DNA from: Youngiibacter multivorans
GTDB lineage: Bacteria; Bacillota; Clostridia; Clostridiales; Clostridiaceae
NCBI RefSeq assembly: GCF_017873395.1
Contig: NZ_JAGGKC010000015.1
Span: forward strand, 28,276 to 92,275
DNA length: 64,000 nucleotides
Direction of reading: 5' to 3'
Shown here: positions 17,653 to 26,904 of the stretch, in pieces
Position numbering within the stretch: the stretch's first letter is position 1
Layout: the number at the start of each line of letters is the position of its first letter
Made by a program: the position numbers and the translations under genes
The notes under the pieces: model-generated
Database searches by the model: none
Seen by the model: only the letters and a program-made list of their open reading frames with translations
Told to the model about the DNA's origin: nothing

Positions 17653-18504
17653 TCAATAGATTTCAATTTTCCCATTATGGAGCCTTACCTTAGATTTCTC
17701 AATTTTAGGGTCTCTCATGATTTTCTTTACGTTATAATTCATGATAGGATTCATCATTGCGGTACTCATTGGAGATTTAATTGCCTCCCTAGGACAATGC
17801 ATTTCACAAGAGAGACACATTATGCATTTACTATCCCAGCTGGGATAGCCTTCATTATCATGATTTAGGTTATGTACAGGGCAACCCTTGACGCAGATAT
17901 CACACCTTATGCATTTCTCCTTGTCGAGCTTGAATTGCTTTTGATGATATCTTTGGACAAGGCTTCGACTTAGCATCATTTGCTCAAACCGATAAATCAA
18001 TGGGGGAGAAATATGTGACTCCGGCCAAAGTCTGTCAGCATTCCCAGAACCCATATCGTATCCGAATTTCTGAGCCTTTGCCAGGTCATCAGCATTCGGA
18101 TGGCCAGGTGATGCAAAACATCCTCGACTGATATAGCCTAGAAAATAATCTGCACCATGGCAGTAAAACCAGCCCTGAATGTCAAAGCCACTCTTCAGCA
18201 TTGTATTTTTCAGGAATTCGCCTGCGTTCCAGGCATATGTACCATATGTTAGAAATGCAAACGACCTGATCTTTTTTACTTTGGATAGACTTTCAATGCA
18301 TTCCAGTACATTGATTGGTATTTGGTATACATAAACAGGAGTGCCGATACCTAACAGGTCATAACTATCCAAATTCGGAGGAGAATCATCCTTGATATTA
18401 CACAGGGTGGTTTCGACACCAGCCTGGTTCAATCCTATTGAAATGCTTTTTGCAACTTGAGATGTTGAATTCGTAAGGGAGTAGTAAATGATCAGACATT
18501 TCAT
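17653..18504 (-). CDS. EFR1-type flavodoxin-ferredoxin fusion
   Basis: A 283-residue electron carrier. Residues 1-150 are a flavodoxin-like FMN domain (IIYYSLTNSTSQVAKSI is the phosphate loop). Residues 195-245 hold two [4Fe-4S] motifs, CIRCDICVKGCP and CIMCLSCEMHCP. Fusions of this type shuttle electrons in anaerobes, but the partner is rarely known. AAGGAGATGATC before the ATG supports the start. It is monocistronic. Confidence 0.88.
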   Translation of the reverse strand: MKCLIIYYSLTNSTSQVAKSISIGLNQAGVETTLCNIKDDSPPNLDSYDLLGIGTPVYVYQIPINVLECIESLSKVKKIRSFAFLTYGTYAWNAGEFLKNTMLKSGFDIQGWFYCHGADYFLGYISRGCFASPGHPNADDLAKAQKFGYDMGSGNADRLWPESHISPPLIYRFEQMMLSRSLVQRYHQKQFKLDKEKCIRCDICVKGCPVHNLNHDNEGYPSWDSKCIMCLSCEMHCPREAIKSPMSTAMMNPIMNYNVKKIMRDPKIEKSKVRLHNGKIEIY

Positions 18505-19138
18505 ACTGGATCATCTCCTTAGAAAGTGCTTTTTCGAATTAACTACAGACTGAAGCGACCAAAGGGGCTTAATATAAAGTTTCGGATAGATCAGACGCTT
18601 CTATAACGAAACTACATTAAGCAACAATTGAGGAACTTCAGGAAGATAGAGTTTCCTGATAGAAAAATAATTCAATATGAATCATTGGAGCATCAGATAG
18701 TAGCTTAAAGCTACTATCTGAGTATATTAGAACACACCGTTATTGAAAAATGGTGCCAATAATGTTGCGCTTCCATAAACTAACTGTCAACTATCTGTAA
18801 ATTCAAATTAATTGTTTATACGTATCGAAATGACGTGTCGAAAAATAAACCAGGAGAATTGGATAATAGTAGGGAATGTTGTGAGAAAAGATGCATTATC
18901 TGCTAATATAGCAATGTGATTCTGTGAAATTTCAAAGTGATGCATGTTTGAATTTCTGAAAGCACCTGACTAGGAGGACTCGCTATACCGGAAGTAACAA
19001 TAAACAGAAAATTGATACAATTGGTAAAGATGGTGTGTAAGCGTAGTATAATATAAGTAATATTGAAGAATATGTTCAATTCTGAACTCATGATGTTACA
19101 TTCCTATATCTGTTTTTTCTAGTCATTCAATATATATT
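18505..19138. other. 630-base gap with hairpins
   Basis: No supportable gene. It holds a stem TCAGGAA/TTCCTGA (18638-18659), a perfect 13-base palindrome (listed separately) and a TATAAT at 19047-19052 that may be the -10 for yhhN. The long spacing without coding signal makes an RNA element possible, but nothing matches a family I recognise. Confidence 0.4.
18694..18720. repeat. Perfect 13-base palindrome with one-base centre
   Basis: CAGATAGTAGCTT and its complement flank a single A. Such a compact dyad suggests a protein-binding site or cruciform rather than a terminator, which would need a loop and a T-tract. Confidence 0.65.
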
Positions 19139-19154
19139 AAAGGGGATGTCTGTA

Positions 19155-19886
19155 ATGAGAAATACCCAAAGAATTATTCTTGCTGTCTATCTATTTCTGA
19201 CACTCGTCATAATTTTCATGGATACCATTTATCGGGATGATAATCCCGCATTATATGTCACATTTGCTGTCAGAGTCAGTATGTTCATTACTGTAGTTGC
19301 CATAAAGAAGAGATACATGGAACAGAAGCTTATTGCACTGGCTTTTGCATTCACTGTAATTTCTGACTACTTTTTCGTCTTTGTGTATACTTTTGATAAG
19401 GCAGTTTCTAATAGCCAATTATTTGGAATGATTGGATTCATTGGAGCATACCTGTGTCTGATTATAACTTTCAGAAAGAACTTCAAAATCGGTAAAGCTG
19501 AACTGATAACCATAGCACCCTTTGCAGTAATATTCACAGTCTTGTTCTTGTCACTTCAGCAGTATGCAGAAGGTGTCATGTATCCCGCAGGTATTGTATT
19601 GGGGATAATACTCTGCATCTTCGGCATGACAATGGTATCCACATTGTTCAGAGGCTATTTCTCAAAACGTGTGGCATGGCTGCTCGCAATTGCTGGGTGC
19701 ATGATGTTCTTCAGCGACCTGTTTGTAGCTCTTGCGCTTTACCACCCAGACTTCAAGGTGTTTCTGCTATGGAGGGAAATCGTGGTTGTAGCCACATACG
19801 TTCCAGCATGGACACTACTCATGTTGGTTGCCTCTGAGGAACATCTCTATGCCGGAATCAAGGCTATAAATACAATTTCGGACTGA
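19155..19886 (+). CDS. YhhN family membrane protein (lysoplasmalogenase-like)
   Basis: A 243-residue integral membrane protein with about eight helices. The family acidic motifs appear as VISDYFFVF and MMFFSDLFVAL. Relatives (TMEM86B) hydrolyse the vinyl-ether bond of lysoplasmalogens. Plasmalogens occur in anaerobic clostridia, so a lipid role is plausible but unproven. The ATG at 19155 is chosen because AAAGGGG ends 9 bases upstream; the ATG at 19146 overlaps that site. Confidence 0.8.
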   Translation: MRNTQRIILAVYLFLTLVIIFMDTIYRDDNPALYVTFAVRVSMFITVVAIKKRYMEQKLIALAFAFTVISDYFFVFVYTFDKAVSNSQLFGMIGFIGAYLCLIITFRKNFKIGKAELITIAPFAVIFTVLFLSLQQYAEGVMYPAGIVLGIILCIFGMTMVSTLFRGYFSKRVAWLLAIAGCMMFFSDLFVALALYHPDFKVFLLWREIVVVATYVPAWTLLMLVASEEHLYAGIKAINTISD

Positions 19887-20016
19887 TTCTAACAACTGAG
19901 TGCGACTGAATTCCAATCATCCAAAAACACTTCGAAATTAGAAATCAGCTACAATCAACGGTCAAAGCTGATAGAATAAGAATATGGATTATTAAGAAAC
20001 GAGAATGGAGAACTAT

Positions 20017-21111
20017 ATGAGCACTCACTTTTTTACTTATGATGAACTTAAGGTATTTTGCGAAGCTGCATTTCACAGGTTCGGATTTTCAGAACAGGAC
20101 AGTGCGGTAATCACTGATGTACTGCTGCTTGCTGATTTGTATGGAATTGATTCCCACGGTACAAACAGGATTGTCATGTATCATGATCAGATTAGGGCGG
20201 GATATATCGATATTAATGCGAAGCCGCGGATAGTGTCTGAAACACCGGTATCAGCAGTCGTAGACGGGATGAGCGGCATGGGCCAGCTGGTTTCGGAATT
20301 TGCCATGAAGAAGGCAATTTCTCTGGCAAAATCATCAGGTATCGGACTTGTAACGGTACGGAATTCCAATCATTACGGCATTGCCGGATACTACTCGCTT
20401 ATGGCATGCAATGAAGGGTTTTTGGGGATATCAATGACGAATTCATTGGCTGCTGTCGTACCGACCTTTGGCAGGGCTCCCATGCTCGGGACAAATCCAT
20501 TCGCATTCAGCTTCCCGGCTGCTCCACAGCCATTCCATTTTGATGCATCAACTTCAGTAGTCACGGTAGGAAAGGCTGAGGTAGCCAGCAAGCTCGGGAA
20601 AGCACTTCCTGTGGGCTGGGGAATAAATTCTGAGGGTCATGATGAGCTAAACCCGGCAGAGCTTCTTAAAGGGATCTACGCTGGAGTGGCGGGACTGCAT
20701 CCATTGGGCGGAGGTACCGAGGAACATGGAGGGCACAAGGGGTATGGCTTCTCCATGGTTGTAGAGATACTATGTTCCATAATGTCAGGAGGCAACACAT
20801 CAAACCATGTGGAATCTGAGGAAGGCAAATCAGGAGTATGCCACTTTTTCGCAGCTATAGATCCTAAGATTTTTGGAGACCCTTCAGCAATACAGAAGAA
20901 TCTTGAGACCTTCCTGGATGAATTAAGGCATTCACCGAAAGCTGATGGCAAAAACAGGATTTATACCCATGGTGAGAAGGAAGCTGAAGCCTACACGAGA
21001 CGCTTAGCAGATGGTATCCCTGTAAATGAGAGGACAATCGTGGAAATGAAGGATTTGGCTGGTTACCTGAAAATGGATTTTCATAGTTACTTTCCGGACC
21101 TGAAGAAATAA
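20017..21111 (+). CDS. Ldh2-type malate/L-lactate/ureidoglycolate dehydrogenase family
   Basis: NAD(P)-dependent oxidoreductase of the Ldh_2 (type II malate/L-lactate dehydrogenase) family, 364 residues. Signature blocks are GIDSHGTNR, the catalytic-His region VTVRNSNHYGIAGYYS, GTNPFAFSFPA and GGHKGYGFSM near the C-terminus. The family includes enzymes for malate, sulfolactate, ureidoglycolate and 2,3-diketogulonate, so substrate is open. The ATG at 20017 has GGAG 6 bases upstream and is preferred over 20005. Confidence 0.88.
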   Translation: MSTHFFTYDELKVFCEAAFHRFGFSEQDSAVITDVLLLADLYGIDSHGTNRIVMYHDQIRAGYIDINAKPRIVSETPVSAVVDGMSGMGQLVSEFAMKKAISLAKSSGIGLVTVRNSNHYGIAGYYSLMACNEGFLGISMTNSLAAVVPTFGRAPMLGTNPFAFSFPAAPQPFHFDASTSVVTVGKAEVASKLGKALPVGWGINSEGHDELNPAELLKGIYAGVAGLHPLGGGTEEHGGHKGYGFSMVVEILCSIMSGGNTSNHVESEEGKSGVCHFFAAIDPKIFGDPSAIQKNLETFLDELRHSPKADGKNRIYTHGEKEAEAYTRRLADGIPVNERTIVEMKDLAGYLKMDFHSYFPDLKK

Positions 21112-21186
21112 GAAACTGGCAACTGAATGCTGCAAACTGCTAGGACAGCTTTGCAGCACAAATTCATAATATGAGGAGCTGATTTT

Positions 21187-21429
21187 GTGATTAGGAAAAT
21201 ACTTTATGGCATAGTCGGGAGTGTCTTTTTTCTTATAGTCGGACTTATCGTTGGGCTTATAGTAGGATCGTTCATTGGAGGAAACTTCATGATGGACTTT
21301 GAGTTCGCAGGAAACAGAGGCTATGAGGCTACTGGTATCATTGGTGCAATGGTCGGCGGCCCAATGGGCGCAATTGCGGGAATAATCATAGGGGTAAGCT
21401 TCGCGTCACGGAATGTGCGTAACCAATAA
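21187..21429 (+). CDS. Small glycine-rich membrane protein
   Basis: An 80-residue hydrophobic protein with two predicted helices. The first (IVGSVFFLIVGLIVGLIVG) and second (GAMVGGPMGAIAGIIIG) are glycine-zipper-like. GTG start with GAGGAGCTG upstream. No family recognised. Confidence 0.6.
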   Translation: MIRKILYGIVGSVFFLIVGLIVGLIVGSFIGGNFMMDFEFAGNRGYEATGIIGAMVGGPMGAIAGIIIGVSFASRNVRNQ

Positions 21430-21632
21430 AGTAAATTCATACATCAGTTAGATTTCAGTAGAATCCAGACACTAACACCTATGAAATTATCAGATTATTG
21501 CGACAAAATATTGGATATGGGTCATCTAATGGATTACTATATGATATACTTTAGTTAATAAGTGAAGAGTCGCAGATTGGCAGCTGGCAGTGCAGCTGCT
21601 TAACAGACTATGATGCATGGAGGATTGGAGAA

Positions 21633-22082
21633 ATGAAGAAGGAGAATGTCCTTTCAATCTTGCTCAAGATGGCAGCAATAGGAGCTGGCGGGATATTTGT
21701 GCTTGCAGCAACCTATATGGGGTATTTTGCAATCTACATGTTCGTTGAAACGGTATTTTTTTCTGATAACATTGGGAACACGCCTGCTGAAGCCATTCGT
21801 ATCTCATATTCCTTATTTCTTCTTTTTATGTACTTTGCTCTACTTCGGACTGATGCTCCGCAGCTTCTTAAGGCAATACTTATTGTAGCTCCTTTAACCA
21901 TGCTGATGGTTGCAGCTATACTTGGTCTTTATCTGAAGCCGCTTCTGTCCATACTTGCTGCCAGTGCAATAGTTGGCATATTCATCTTCCTTATGCGAAG
22001 GTCGAGGAAGCCATGGATTTATTACTTCGCAATCGCAATATCAGTATTATTTTCAATGGCCTATGCATGGCCAAGGGAGTGA
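21633..22082 (+). CDS. Hypothetical four-helix membrane protein
   Basis: A 149-residue protein with about four hydrophobic segments and a basic cytoplasmic loop (MRRSRKPW). GGAGGATTGGAGAA precedes the ATG, giving a strong start. No family recognised. It lies 160 bases before the degenerate penicillin-binding protein on the same strand and could be cotranscribed. Confidence 0.6.
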   Translation: MKKENVLSILLKMAAIGAGGIFVLAATYMGYFAIYMFVETVFFSDNIGNTPAEAIRISYSLFLLFMYFALLRTDAPQLLKAILIVAPLTMLMVAAILGLYLKPLLSILAASAIVGIFIFLMRRSRKPWIYYFAIAISVLFSMAYAWPRE

Positions 22083-22243
22083 GAAAATCCGCTGTTTTAG
22101 GTAAAGCCAATGAAATATGGCTTATACCTCTTCTTAAGATATGACAAGAAGGCCAGAATTGAAAAGAGCAGCCAAAGTACATTTCAATTGAAGTGCTTCA
22201 TCTTTTTTGGTCATTGTCCGTTCTTGAAAGGAAGTGAAAACCA

Positions 22244-24271
22244 ATGAAGAAGCTATTATTCTTTTTATTCATCATATTATTTTTGATCGCAGCTACTTCA
22301 TGCGACGAAGAAAAGCATGATCCTCTCGGAACCTATAACTCATACAAGGCAGCTTTTGCTGCAATGGATTATAGTGCCATGTATGACAATCTTGACTCAT
22401 CGAGCAAATCGAAGATGACAAAGGAAGCATATGTAGAGCTTTATAAAGACTTCTATGGTGCGATTTCAGTTACGGAGGCTTCTGTTACTGACAGGATGGA
22501 GGACATTGACCTGCAGAGGAAAGCTGAAGGTGAAGAAACAATTAGGGTTCCTGTTGATATCAACCTCGTTACAGGAATCGGCGCAAAAAAATTCAGCACA
22601 GACATCAAGCTGGTCAGGGAGTCCGACCAGGATGAGAATCAGAACTTCATGGTCAGCTTCTCATTGGACCTGGTGTATGAGGGTTTCAAGAGTACGGATA
22701 AAATCGTGGAGCAGGAGGTAGGACCTGAGAGGGGACGGATACTTGACAGGAACATGAAGGTGCTGGCAGAGGATAGAGAGGTCATCTGGATTGGAATGGT
22801 GCCTGGGCAGTTTGGCAACGTCAGAGAGAAGTCCATAGATGCATTGGCTTCAGCCTTCGGAGTATCAAGGGGCTACATAACCGGCAGGCTGGGGCTCTCT
22901 TGGGTCAAGCCAGAGACTTTTGTCGATATGATCAAGGTTTCAATGGATGACAAGGCAGCCGTAGAGGCTCTCATTGTCTCGAATTCAGGAATAACCTACA
23001 GGATAACCAGGGACAGGATATATCCATATGGTGAGGCTGCAGCACATCTGACAGGATTTGTAGGACTTGCAACCCGTGAAGAATATGCAGTTCTCAAGAC
23101 ACTTGGATACTCAATAACCGCGAAAGCCGGAAGGTCAGGCCTGGAGATCATCTATGAGGAAGAGCTCAGAGGAAGGACCGGGACACAGAAGGTTCTGGTG
23201 GACAAGGATGGCAATCTCAAGGAGGTCCTTTCAAACGACCACAATAACAGAGGCAAGGACATTGTGCTTACAATTGACATCGACCAGCAGCTTAAGCTGT
23301 ATGGTGCCATGTCAGGAGATAAAGGCACAGCCTCTCTCGTTAATTATAAGGATGGAGAGATCCTTGCTCTCGTAAGCCTTCCATCCTATGACCCGAACAG
23401 GATGATTCTGGGGCATACCGAGGCTTACTATGACAGCCTGTTGAAGGATGCAGGGAAACCACTCCTTAACCGGTTCACCAAGCTATACCCTCCAGGCGCG
23501 ACGCTTGTACCACTTGTATCAGCTTCAGCCATAGAGACAGGAAGTCAGGCTGTAAGCCTTATTTCTGAGGTGCAGGGTACATCCTGGCAGAAGGAACCCT
23601 CGTGGGGAAGCTACTTTATAAAAAGAGCCACTGACCCGGGTACACCAGTAGACCTGGAAAAGGCGTTCATAAATTCCGACAATATATTCTTCGCCCAGAT
23701 GGCTCTTAAGCTCGGAGAGAAGGAATTCATAGAAGCCCTGCAAAGGTTTGGAATAAGCGAAGACCATGATGCCACCTTCGATTTCCAGAAGTCTCAGGCA
23801 GCAAATTTAGGAGCCATGAACAGTGAGATCCTTCTTGCAGACAGCGGTTATGGACAGGGACAGGTTCTTTTCAATAGTCTCACGCTCCCAAGAGCGTTGA
23901 CAGCCATAGCTGACAGCGGGAATCTGAAGGGCATTAAGCTGGTAAAGGATGCACCCCAGGCGGAGACTAGGAATGTGCTTTCTGCTGAGACTGCAAACCG
24001 GGTTCTGGAACTTATGAGAAAGAGTGTTGATGATCCCACTGGCACAGGCAATGCCGCATTCATAGAAGGGCGTGCCATAGCAGGAAAGACAGGTATTTCA
24101 GAGGTAGGATCCGGAACCGCCAGGACAAGGTACGGTTGGTTTACTGCCATTGAGCTTGACGAAGGGAGTCCATATATTACGACAGTAATGGTTGAAGGAC
24201 TGGGGGACAGAGGTCCTGGATATGCTGCAGGGAAGGTCAGGGCATTCCTGACAGGGCAGCTTCCTGATTAG
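22244..24271 (+). CDS. Class B penicillin-binding-protein homologue lacking catalytic Ser and Lys
   Basis: A 675-residue predicted lipoprotein (signal peptide ending ATSC). Residues 25-155 form a MecA/PBP2a-like NTF2 domain (LGTYNSYKAAFAAMDYSAMY), then a PBP dimer domain (about 165-330) and a transpeptidase domain (about 345-675). The SxxK box, normally in PPGSTFKP, reads PPGATLVP: A419 and V422 replace the nucleophile Ser and general-base Lys. The SxN motif (S478-D-N480) and KTG (K615-T-G617) remain. It therefore should not acylate peptidoglycan or penicillin, and more likely acts as a scaffold, regulator or binding protein. The reading frame is intact, so it is not decaying. Confidence 0.88.
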   Translation: MKKLLFFLFIILFLIAATSCDEEKHDPLGTYNSYKAAFAAMDYSAMYDNLDSSSKSKMTKEAYVELYKDFYGAISVTEASVTDRMEDIDLQRKAEGEETIRVPVDINLVTGIGAKKFSTDIKLVRESDQDENQNFMVSFSLDLVYEGFKSTDKIVEQEVGPERGRILDRNMKVLAEDREVIWIGMVPGQFGNVREKSIDALASAFGVSRGYITGRLGLSWVKPETFVDMIKVSMDDKAAVEALIVSNSGITYRITRDRIYPYGEAAAHLTGFVGLATREEYAVLKTLGYSITAKAGRSGLEIIYEEELRGRTGTQKVLVDKDGNLKEVLSNDHNNRGKDIVLTIDIDQQLKLYGAMSGDKGTASLVNYKDGEILALVSLPSYDPNRMILGHTEAYYDSLLKDAGKPLLNRFTKLYPPGATLVPLVSASAIETGSQAVSLISEVQGTSWQKEPSWGSYFIKRATDPGTPVDLEKAFINSDNIFFAQMALKLGEKEFIEALQRFGISEDHDATFDFQKSQAANLGAMNSEILLADSGYGQGQVLFNSLTLPRALTAIADSGNLKGIKLVKDAPQAETRNVLSAETANRVLELMRKSVDDPTGTGNAAFIEGRAIAGKTGISEVGSGTARTRYGWFTAIELDEGSPYITTVMVEGLGDRGPGYAAGKVRAFLTGQLPD

Positions 24272-24288
24272 AAATTTGAATTAATTGA

Positions 24289-24328
24289 AAAACGAGATAC
24301 ATGTCTAATGACGTGCATCTCGTTTTTT
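24289..24328. terminator. Bidirectional terminator
   Basis: AAAACGAGATACATG and CGTGCATCTCGTTTT form a near-perfect stem with A and T tracts. It separates the PBP homologue from the convergent glcD-type gene. Confidence 0.88.
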
Positions 24329-24333
24329 GGTTG

Positions 24334-25719
24334 TTATAAATCTACTATTGTTCCCGGATTGAGTATTCCATTTGGATCGAATGCTCTTTTTACACCCTTC
24401 ATTATTTCGATTTCCCTGTCAGTATACTGAAGTGGCATATAGGATTTACGGGTTTTGCCTGTGCCGTGCTCGGCTGTTATTGCTCCGCCGTACTTCATGG
24501 CAGCTTTGTAGATATCGAGCCTTATATCCTCGAACCAGGATGGCTTTTCACCGTTTTCCTTCATGACAAAGTTGTGTATATTGCCGTCTCCGATATGCCC
24601 AACGCATGGAAGAGTAGTGTTGTATTTTGCTGCGATCTCATCAAGGTCCCTGACAAAATAAGGTACCGATGCAGGAGGAACAGATATGTCCATTCCGTCT
24701 ATCGCATGCTCGATGAATGCAGTATATACATTGCTCCTTATCTGGAGTATGTTTCTCTGGTCCTTTGCGGTCTCAGCAATGATGCTGTCTACTGCATTGA
24801 ATTTCTCAGCTATCTCAACGATGGCCTCACTCTTTGCAAACAGGTCATCCTCGGTGCCTTCCTCAAGGATTATCATGAGGTCCACGATTCCTTCCTTAGC
24901 TGGCCATACGAGTCCCATATGCCTTGCTGCCTCTTCAATCACATTCTTCTCCACATATTCTATGGCAAGTGGAGTTATTCCTGACTGGAGGATTGCCGGA
25001 ACCGTATCTGAGGCATCCTGCCTGCTGTCAAAGGATACAAGGAGGGTCCCGGTGTGGTTCTGCTTTGCATACAGCTTCAGGATTACCTTGGTTATTATAC
25101 CAAGGGTACCTTCGCTTCCCACCATCATGTGGAGGAGATCGTAGCCTGTATTGTTCTTGATGAGCTTTCCGCCTAAGGTGACTATCTCGCCTGTAGGCAG
25201 GACAACTTCAAGTCCCTTGACATGGTTTCTCATGATCCCATGCTTTACAGCACTGACCCCGCCGGCGTTTTCCGCAACCATTCCGCCAAGCTGAGCTCCC
25301 TCATCTCCTGGATGGATAGGGAAGAACAAGCCCTTGGTTTTTTTGAGTTCTTCGTTCAGCTGTGCCAGAGTTACTCCGCTGTCAGCAATGACCATGAGGT
25401 TCTTGTCATCTACCTCTATGTTCTTTGAGAGTCTTTCCATGGAGAGTATAATGCCAGGTCTGTCAGGGATGACAGCGCCGTTGAGTCCCGTGCCGCCGCC
25501 TCTTGGTATTATAGGAATAAGCGCCTTGTTGGCATATTTCACGATTTCAGAGATTTCCTTCGTATCCTTTGGCTTGGCTACAACAACATCTGTGCATGCC
25601 TCAGGCTTGAGATATTCCTCAGTCTCGTCATAAAGGTAGTTCCCGATTTTTGAGAGGTCGCTGACAACATAGTCATCACCGCATATTTCCTTAAGTCTTC
25701 CAATTATTTCAATATCCAT
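24334..25719 (-). CDS. FAD-linked 2-hydroxyacid dehydrogenase (GlcD/LctD-like)
   Basis: A 461-residue flavoprotein of the VAO family. The FAD-binding domain carries IPRGGGTGLNGAV near residue 74 and the family block HPGDEGAQLGGMVAENAGG. The C-terminal half is the FAD-oxidase C domain (CVGHIGDGNIHNF, ITAEHGTGKTRK). Clustering with etfB and etfA matches electron-bifurcating lactate dehydrogenase (LctBCD) of acetogens, in which this subunit oxidises lactate and passes electrons to the Etf. Another 2-hydroxyacid is possible. Last gene of a four-gene operon; GGAGGAACAA precedes the ATG. Confidence 0.88.
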   Translation of the reverse strand: MDIEIIGRLKEICGDDYVVSDLSKIGNYLYDETEEYLKPEACTDVVVAKPKDTKEISEIVKYANKALIPIIPRGGGTGLNGAVIPDRPGIILSMERLSKNIEVDDKNLMVIADSGVTLAQLNEELKKTKGLFFPIHPGDEGAQLGGMVAENAGGVSAVKHGIMRNHVKGLEVVLPTGEIVTLGGKLIKNNTGYDLLHMMVGSEGTLGIITKVILKLYAKQNHTGTLLVSFDSRQDASDTVPAILQSGITPLAIEYVEKNVIEEAARHMGLVWPAKEGIVDLMIILEEGTEDDLFAKSEAIVEIAEKFNAVDSIIAETAKDQRNILQIRSNVYTAFIEHAIDGMDISVPPASVPYFVRDLDEIAAKYNTTLPCVGHIGDGNIHNFVMKENGEKPSWFEDIRLDIYKAAMKYGGAITAEHGTGKTRKSYMPLQYTDREIEIMKGVKRAFDPNGILNPGTIVDL

Positions 25720-25743
25720 TTGTTCCTCCTGACTATGAGTCTA

Positions 25744-26904
25744 CTAAGCGTTCTCAGTTGTGTTCTGAGATTTGGTGAAGAGTCGTCCAAGGTAAAACTT
25801 GAGTACGATCGGCAGGATTATGACGAATACCGAGATATATCCAAGGGTACCGTATCCCTTGGCGATAAGCGGTATCAGACCGAACTGCGCGATGGACCAG
25901 GTTATCATGACATATACTGCAGAAACTATGATGCTCCTGTTTCTTTCCTTTGCCTTGAAGGCAGCTTCGTTGTCATTTTTGCCCATCAGTATGACAACCC
26001 TCTGGGTAATTCCATATATGAGGTTGACGCCGGTTGATACTGCTCCAAGAAGTATGAGAACTGAAACGAGAGGAACCATCCATCCTGCTCCGACACCGTT
26101 TCTGATAACTGTAAGTGCAGGTACTGATTCGGTGAGTATTCCGTCGTTCAAGAAAATAAGAAGTCCGAGGACTGTCATTAAGAGCATGGAAGCATTGAGC
26201 ACGAAGCCGAGTACTGAGGCTTTCAGTATGTCCTTCTTGTCCTCAAGTGCGCTTGAATGTGCGATATACGCTCCGATAACCACCGACTGGAAGCCAGCAT
26301 ACTTCAGGGTTGTCCAAAGGGCATCAAACAGTCCGAGACCGGAAGCCTGAGGAGCAGCTGACAGAGCTGACAGGTTCTCCGAGATTTTCGGGAAGCCTGC
26401 AATGATGTTCGGTATGTATATTATGAACATGCCGGCTATTATTGCAATTGCTATTACACTTGCAGCTCTTCTTACGAACTTCGCCCCGAAGACTGTCAAA
26501 AGCAGGAGAGCAGCTGCGATAAGCGCTGTGTTGAACAGGTAGCTTGTTCCGAATACCGACTTCATTGTAGCGCCACCTGTTGCGAAAGCAACTGCAGTTG
26601 CCGTTATGAGTGTCAGGTTATAGAGAAGCTCATAGACATTCGACATTACCTTTTCGACTGGCTTATAGAACTTGTCGGTCCAGACCCTGTAATAGAAGGC
26701 TTTGTTTTCGAATGCATACATCCAGGCCGCGTAGAGTACAATTGCTATTACTGCCTGAGAAATAACGGGCATTATTATTGCGTATTTTCCATATCTTACG
26801 AAATACTCGACAACCTGTCTTCCGGAAGCGAAGCCGCCTCCGAAGTGTGTGGTGAACCATAGGAATGCCAGTGAAAGGTAGATCTTTTCAGTTGATTTCT
26901 TCAT
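25744..26904 (-). CDS. YkvI-family membrane transporter
   Basis: A 386-residue protein with about ten helices, related to the APC superfamily (FTTHFGGGFASGRQVVEYFV at helix 1 matches the YkvI family). Its ATG overlaps the etfA stop by 4 bases (ATGA), so it is translationally coupled. Its position between etfA and the FAD dehydrogenase suggests it moves the substrate or product of the complex. YkvI substrates are not established. Confidence 0.82.
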   Translation of the reverse strand: MKKSTEKIYLSLAFLWFTTHFGGGFASGRQVVEYFVRYGKYAIIMPVISQAVIAIVLYAAWMYAFENKAFYYRVWTDKFYKPVEKVMSNVYELLYNLTLITATAVAFATGGATMKSVFGTSYLFNTALIAAALLLLTVFGAKFVRRAASVIAIAIIAGMFIIYIPNIIAGFPKISENLSALSAAPQASGLGLFDALWTTLKYAGFQSVVIGAYIAHSSALEDKKDILKASVLGFVLNASMLLMTVLGLLIFLNDGILTESVPALTVIRNGVGAGWMVPLVSVLILLGAVSTGVNLIYGITQRVVILMGKNDNEAAFKAKERNRSIIVSAVYVMITWSIAQFGLIPLIAKGYGTLGYISVFVIILPIVLKFYLGRLFTKSQNTTENA

